From Natronoplasma sp964602715 (GTDB lineage: Archaea > Thermoplasmatota > Thermoplasmata > Halarchaeoplasmatales > Halarchaeoplasmataceae), in assembly GCA_964602715.1 (NCBI GenBank), contig CAZRSB010000004.1, positions 9,669 to 73,668 of the forward strand: a DNA stretch of 64,000 nucleotides. Reading direction: 5' to 3'. Each line of letters starts with the position of its first letter. The stretch's first letter is position 1. The translations under genes and the position numbers were made by a program. This document shows, in pieces, positions 60,642-64,000 of this stretch. Under the pieces are notes generated by a model that was not told where the DNA came from, did no database searches, and worked only from the letters and a program-made list of their open reading frames with translations.

Positions 60642-61859
60642 ATGAAAGAAAAAGTGTTTTATGGTTGGATCGTGGTTCTAGCTGCGTTTTTGGCGATACT
60701 CATCTCTAGTTTAAGAAGTTATGCTTTTGGTGTCTTTATCGATCCACTCGAAGCATACTTCGGTTGGAAAAGGGCTCCTATATCTCTTGCCTATTCGATA
60801 TCCTTGATAGTCACCTCCTTTGTGGCTATACTGTTTGGAAGATTTAGTGATAATTATGGGATAAGAAAAACTATGATACTAGGTGGTTTCCTCATAATCC
60901 CTGGATTTTTGCTTTCAAGTCAAATCGATTCTCTAAGAGAGATGTATTTGTACTTCGGTCTGATAGGTATCGGAGCTGGAGCATTCTACGTACCGATAAC
61001 CACCACTGTGACCAGGTGGTTCGATGAAAAAAAAGGATTGGCTGTTGGGATCACTGTTTCCGCATTGGGGATAGGAATGGCATTTTTCCCACCTGGACTC
61101 GAAAGAGTCATATCAAGTATGGGATGGAGATCTGCATTCTTGATCATGGGGTTGATATCCCTGATATTACTCTCGATATCTCTTACTTTCATCCGAGATC
61201 CTCCAGATAAGAGCAATATTAAAAATGATATTATTGGAAGAAAAAATAAAAAAACAAGAGAAGAAGAGGGAATGACTCTTATCGAGGCTTTTAAAACCAA
61301 AAGATTTTGGATAATCTATGGGATGTTTCTCGTGGCCCAATTTTCAGCGATGCTCGTAACTATCCATATTGTCCCGTATTCAGAAGACATCGGTTTCAAA
61401 AGCTTTTATGCGGCTATGACTTTGACAGCTATAGGCCTTTCCAACGTCTTCGGAAGACTATTTGGTGGTTTTACTTCAGATAAAATAGGCGTGGTCAAAG
61501 GCACCATGATCTTCTTTTTAGTACAGTCTTTGAGTATATTTTTATTACCCATAGCCGAGACCCTTTTTCTTTTGTATGCAGTCTCTTTGATATTCGGTTT
61601 AGCCTTCGGTGGTTGGGTCATGATTTACCCTGTCATAGTCTCTGAATTTTTTGGAACTAAACATTCCGGTGAGATATTGGGTGCTTTGGGAACGGTGGCA
61701 GGTATTGGAGGTGCTTTAGGACCTTATTTCGCTGGTTTCATCTATGATTTTACTGGAAAATATGATATAGCCTTCTTATTAGGTGGAATCATGACTCTTT
61801 TATCATTGATATTCTCGATAATACTGTATTATTCTGAAAAGAAGAGAAATAGATTTTGA
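60642..61859 (+). CDS. MFS transporter, monocarboxylate/oxalate-formate (OFA-like)
   Basis: 405 residues, 12 membrane segments. N-terminus FYGWIVVLAAFLAILISS and GRFSDNYGIRKTMILGG (motif A), then a central charged loop and NVFGRLFGGFTSDKIGVVKG in the second half, the pattern of MCT/OFA carriers. Likely carries a small organic anion. Convergent with the next MFS gene, 16 bases apart. Confidence 0.88.
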   Translation: MKEKVFYGWIVVLAAFLAILISSLRSYAFGVFIDPLEAYFGWKRAPISLAYSISLIVTSFVAILFGRFSDNYGIRKTMILGGFLIIPGFLLSSQIDSLREMYLYFGLIGIGAGAFYVPITTTVTRWFDEKKGLAVGITVSALGIGMAFFPPGLERVISSMGWRSAFLIMGLISLILLSISLTFIRDPPDKSNIKNDIIGRKNKKTREEEGMTLIEAFKTKRFWIIYGMFLVAQFSAMLVTIHIVPYSEDIGFKSFYAAMTLTAIGLSNVFGRLFGGFTSDKIGVVKGTMIFFLVQSLSIFLLPIAETLFLLYAVSLIFGLAFGGWVMIYPVIVSEFFGTKHSGEILGALGTVAGIGGALGPYFAGFIYDFTGKYDIAFLLGGIMTLLSLIFSIILYYSEKKRNRF

Positions 61860-61875
61860 CAAAAGATATCCTCGA

Positions 61876-63117
61876 TCATATCTCGTTTCCACTAAGTAAA
61901 AACACAAGTCCACCGAAAATCCCGATCAACGCTAATGATGAAAGTCCTAAATCATAAGATCCTGTTAGATATATAACCAAGCCCACCAGGATCGGTCCGA
62001 TCACACTCATCCCATTTCCTATACCATTCATCGCACCCGTAGCAGAACCTAGGTATTTTTGAGGATAATTAAATTGCAGCAGCGTAAAGAATAATGGAGG
62101 ACCTAATTGACCGGCAAAGAATACTAGAAATAAGAGTATCATCAGCATGATGGTGGATTCGACCTGAAGATTCGTAAAGATTATTATCAAAAGAGAGGAT
62201 GATAATAAAGACGATGTGATGATCAATTTTCTTTTTCCTGTAACGTCACTTATCCAGGATCCTAAGATCAAAGAAGCTACAGCTCCCATATAAACGAAAC
62301 TTGACCAAAAAGTCATCTCTCCAAATTCTAATCCATGAGTTTCCACAAGGTACGCAGGAACCCAGAAAGTTATACCCCACCAAAGTGAAGCCATGGCGAT
62401 GAATCCGACCAGTATAGTTTGGAATTTTTTATCTTTCAATAATTGAATTAAATTACCACCTTTTTTTTCTTCTGTATTTTTTTCTTGCAATTTATACGAA
62501 CTTGTTGAATCCTTAGGAAATGAACTCACGAATAAGACCACCGGTATCACGAGAGAGAAACCTAATACTCCTATCATATGAAAAGAAAGATTCCAAGATG
62601 TTTCAGTAATTATCGGTCGCATTATCAAAGGAGCTAGCATAACTCCCAAAGGACCTCCAGCCATGTAGACGGAGTTGGCTCTAGCTCTTTCACTCGGTGA
62701 AAACCATTGGCCAGTAACTTTACTAGCTATAGGAAAGAGCACACCTTGTCCCACACCCAAAAGAAACCTTGACAGTAAAAAAGCCCAATATATATGTCCC
62801 AAGAAGGCACCCATAGATAATGCTAAAGACCAAGTGACTATAGAGAGAACGAGAATGGGTCTAGGCCCATACGAATCAACGTATCCCCCTAAAAATACGT
62901 TGGACAAACCATAACCTACCAGGAAGATCCCCATCAAGATCCCACCTAAACTTCCTTCTTGTGCGCTTGTCCAATCCATCTCACTAGAGATCATGGGAAG
63001 GGCGACAGAAACGCTCATCCTAGCTAGATAACTTACCGTGACCACTGCTACCAAAATAACAGGGATGAACCATCGATATTTTTTTGACAAATTGATCCTT
63101 GGAATATCATCAAACAT
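61876..63117 (-). CDS. MFS transporter, anion:cation symporter (ACS)-like
   Basis: About 413 residues, 12 membrane segments. YLARMSVSVALPMISSEMDW, GYGLSNVFLGGYVDSYGPRP (motif A) and LSRFLLGVGQGVLFPIASKV resemble the ACS family carrying hexuronates, phthalate or phosphate esters. I use the ATG at 63117 (MFDDIPRI) rather than the TTG 24 bases upstream. Confidence 0.85.
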   Translation of the reverse strand: MFDDIPRINLSKKYRWFIPVILVAVVTVSYLARMSVSVALPMISSEMDWTSAQEGSLGGILMGIFLVGYGLSNVFLGGYVDSYGPRPILVLSIVTWSLALSMGAFLGHIYWAFLLSRFLLGVGQGVLFPIASKVTGQWFSPSERARANSVYMAGGPLGVMLAPLIMRPIITETSWNLSFHMIGVLGFSLVIPVVLFVSSFPKDSTSSYKLQEKNTEEKKGGNLIQLLKDKKFQTILVGFIAMASLWWGITFWVPAYLVETHGLEFGEMTFWSSFVYMGAVASLILGSWISDVTGKRKLIITSSLLSSSLLIIIFTNLQVESTIMLMILLFLVFFAGQLGPPLFFTLLQFNYPQKYLGSATGAMNGIGNGMSVIGPILVGLVIYLTGSYDLGLSSLALIGIFGGLVFLLSGNEI

Positions 63118-63195
63118 GGATGAGAGTATGATGAAAAACAAGCTTTATCAATTTTTTTAATACGGATGAAGAGTTCTAGATCAGAAAATACAATT

Positions 63196-63438
63196 TTATT
63201 TGCTTTCTAGAAATTTTTCCTTTTTTCTCTTACTCCATCCCTTGATTTCAGCCTCTCTCTGCAAAGCCTCACTTTTTCCTTCGGCCTTTTCAAAATAGAC
63301 CAATTCACAAGGCAATCTACTTCTAACGTATTTACTTCCTCTTCCAGCTCTGTGCTTTTCAAGTCTTTCATCTATATATTTTGTTATACCAGTGTAAAGA
63401 GAGTCATCAGATAAACGTAAAATGTAAACGAACCACAT
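63196..63438 (-). CDS. GIY-YIG nuclease-like small protein (UPF0213/YhbQ)
   Basis: 80 residues. FVYILRLSDDSLYTGITKYI holds the GIY-YIG strand pair (Y-I-L, Y-T-G), followed by the arginine in DERLEKHRAGRGSKYVRS and the glutamate in ALQREAEIKGWSKRKK. Single-domain nuclease of unknown physiological role. Confidence 0.93.
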   Translation of the reverse strand: MWFVYILRLSDDSLYTGITKYIDERLEKHRAGRGSKYVRSRLPCELVYFEKAEGKSEALQREAEIKGWSKRKKEKFLESK

Positions 63439-63705
63439 GATCTTCTATATAACCCAAGATAAAATAACTTTTTGAATGTTACAAGAAACCTCAGAGTTAA
63501 GCAATCGAATTGATGAAAAAAACGAGATTTTGAAAGGGTTATCTATATCGTTATTTTAGCACGCATATAGTTTCCCTTCTCTTCCAGCCGGTCAAAAGAG
63601 GTTTCAAGAATAAAGATAGGTTAGGAATCAATCTCCACTATCCTCTACTCATGGCAGAGAAAATTCTTTAGCCTAAAAGACTCTATTCTAAAGATGTCAA
63701 CATAG

Positions 63706-63966
63706 ATGATAAAAATGAGTGTTTCTTTGGTTTTTTATATCCTAGGTATAATATCTGGGTCGTTACTTGCGGTTGGATCGGCAGTCAATCTAGCCTTTTC
63801 CATTCAGCTTTGGCCTTTAGAGCAGAAAAATGAGGCTTTGTTGGTCTACTCCTTGTTAGGTATATTTTACGTCTCTTTGATAATTACTTTTATGAAATCT
63901 CTCAGTCCTTTAGCTGATTTCACTTTATCTAATTGGACAGGTTTGATTACAATCGACCGACCGTAG
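63706..63966 (+). pseudogene. Short membrane ORF, probably truncated by an inserted element
   Basis: 86 codons with two membrane segments (VFYILGIISGSLLAVGSAVN and LLVYSLLGIFYVSLIITFMK). The frame ends within a sequence, CCGTAGGGAGGTC, directly ahead of an IS-like hairpin, so the original C-terminus may have been lost. It could instead be an intact small membrane protein. No family recognised. Confidence 0.4.
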
Positions 63967-63978
63967 GGAGGTCATATA

Positions 63979-63999
63979 CCCACAGCTTCTAGCTGTGGG
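63979..63999. mobile_element. Hairpin resembling an IS200/IS605-type element end (partial)
   Basis: CCCACAGC, loop TTCTA, GCTGTGGG: a perfect 8-bp stem with 5-nt loop at the window edge. Short subterminal hairpins of this composition are typical of IS200/IS605 ends, where TnpA recognises the single-stranded hairpin. The rest of the element lies outside, so this is tentative. Confidence 0.45.
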
Positions 64000-64000
64000 A

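Noticed and set aside
63439..63705. Search for a tRNA or other RNA gene in this gap
   Set aside because: No T-loop/acceptor pattern, no G+C-rich structured stretch; nothing supported.

Overview
The window is archaeal chromosomal DNA, low in G+C, with strongly acidic predicted proteins. Archaeal hallmarks are aIF5A with its hypusination site, ribosomal proteins L1, P0/L10 and P1/L12 in one cluster, Alba, CDP-archaeol synthase, an archaellin, an archaeosortase, a CDKAL1-type tRNA methylthiotransferase, TATA-box promoters and many leaderless or TTG starts. A DUF835 domain, large STAND ATPase/TPR proteins and a 5S rRNA gene not linked to 16S or 23S point to Thermoplasmatota. The acidic proteome suggests a salt-adapted member. 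This lineage call is inference.

Layout. 1-4.5 kb (minus): edge-truncated HtpX protease, a TrkH/TrkA potassium system with a small barrel-like partner, and an SppA-like peptidase. 4.7-10.8 kb: a small unknown gene and two paralogous STAND ATPase/TPR proteins in tandem. 11-17 kb: TldD/TldE, a cyclotransferase-like protein, Alba behind a palindromic operator, an acetyltransferase with an apparent CTG start, and a DUF885 metallopeptidase. 17.1-20.5 kb: a visibly G+C-richer cassette of two ABC ATPase/permease pairs. 20.7-25.5 kb (mostly minus): PyrE, CarS, a creatininase-fold protein, translin, PurD and a PRC-barrel protein. 25.8-29.8 kb: a 1334-residue isoleucyl-tRNA synthetase-like protein that has lost both catalytic signatures, kept its zinc knuckles, and gained a helix-hairpin-helix, a charged linker and DUF835. 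29.9-37.2 kb: PanE-like reductase, aIF5A, PepF, a small winged-helix protein, a large surface protein and an archaellin. 37.4-41.2 kb: nitroreductase, acyl-CoA synthetase and thiolase, the last two divergent around a perfect palindrome. 41.4-43.4 kb: L1-P0-P1 operon with a structured leader. 43.5-50.6 kb: coiled-coil protein, dihydrolipoyl dehydrogenase, FtsZ and a DUF4129/DUF58 membrane cluster. 50.6-54.9 kb: tRNA methylthiotransferase, unknowns, a CheF-like protein and a nitrilase-fold amidohydrolase. 54.9-59 kb (minus): eight overlapping Mrp/Mbh-type sodium/proton antiporter genes. 59.2-59.4 kb (minus): a 5S rRNA gene whose end-to-end helix encloses about 233 nt, nearly twice the normal size. 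59.5-64 kb: archaeosortase A, a ubiquitin-like protein overlapping it tail to tail, two MFS transporters, a GIY-YIG protein, and a short membrane ORF that runs into an IS200/IS605-like hairpin at the edge.

The two strongest candidates for undescribed biology are the expanded 5S rRNA (own TATA box, 14-bp closing helix, two extra hairpins in an insertion of roughly 110 nt) and the catalytically dead IleRS-DUF835 fusion. Secondary leads are the SD-masking leader of the L1 operon, the Alba-locus operator, the Mbh-ordered antiporter module without hydrogenase or MrpA, and the G+C-rich ABC cassette.
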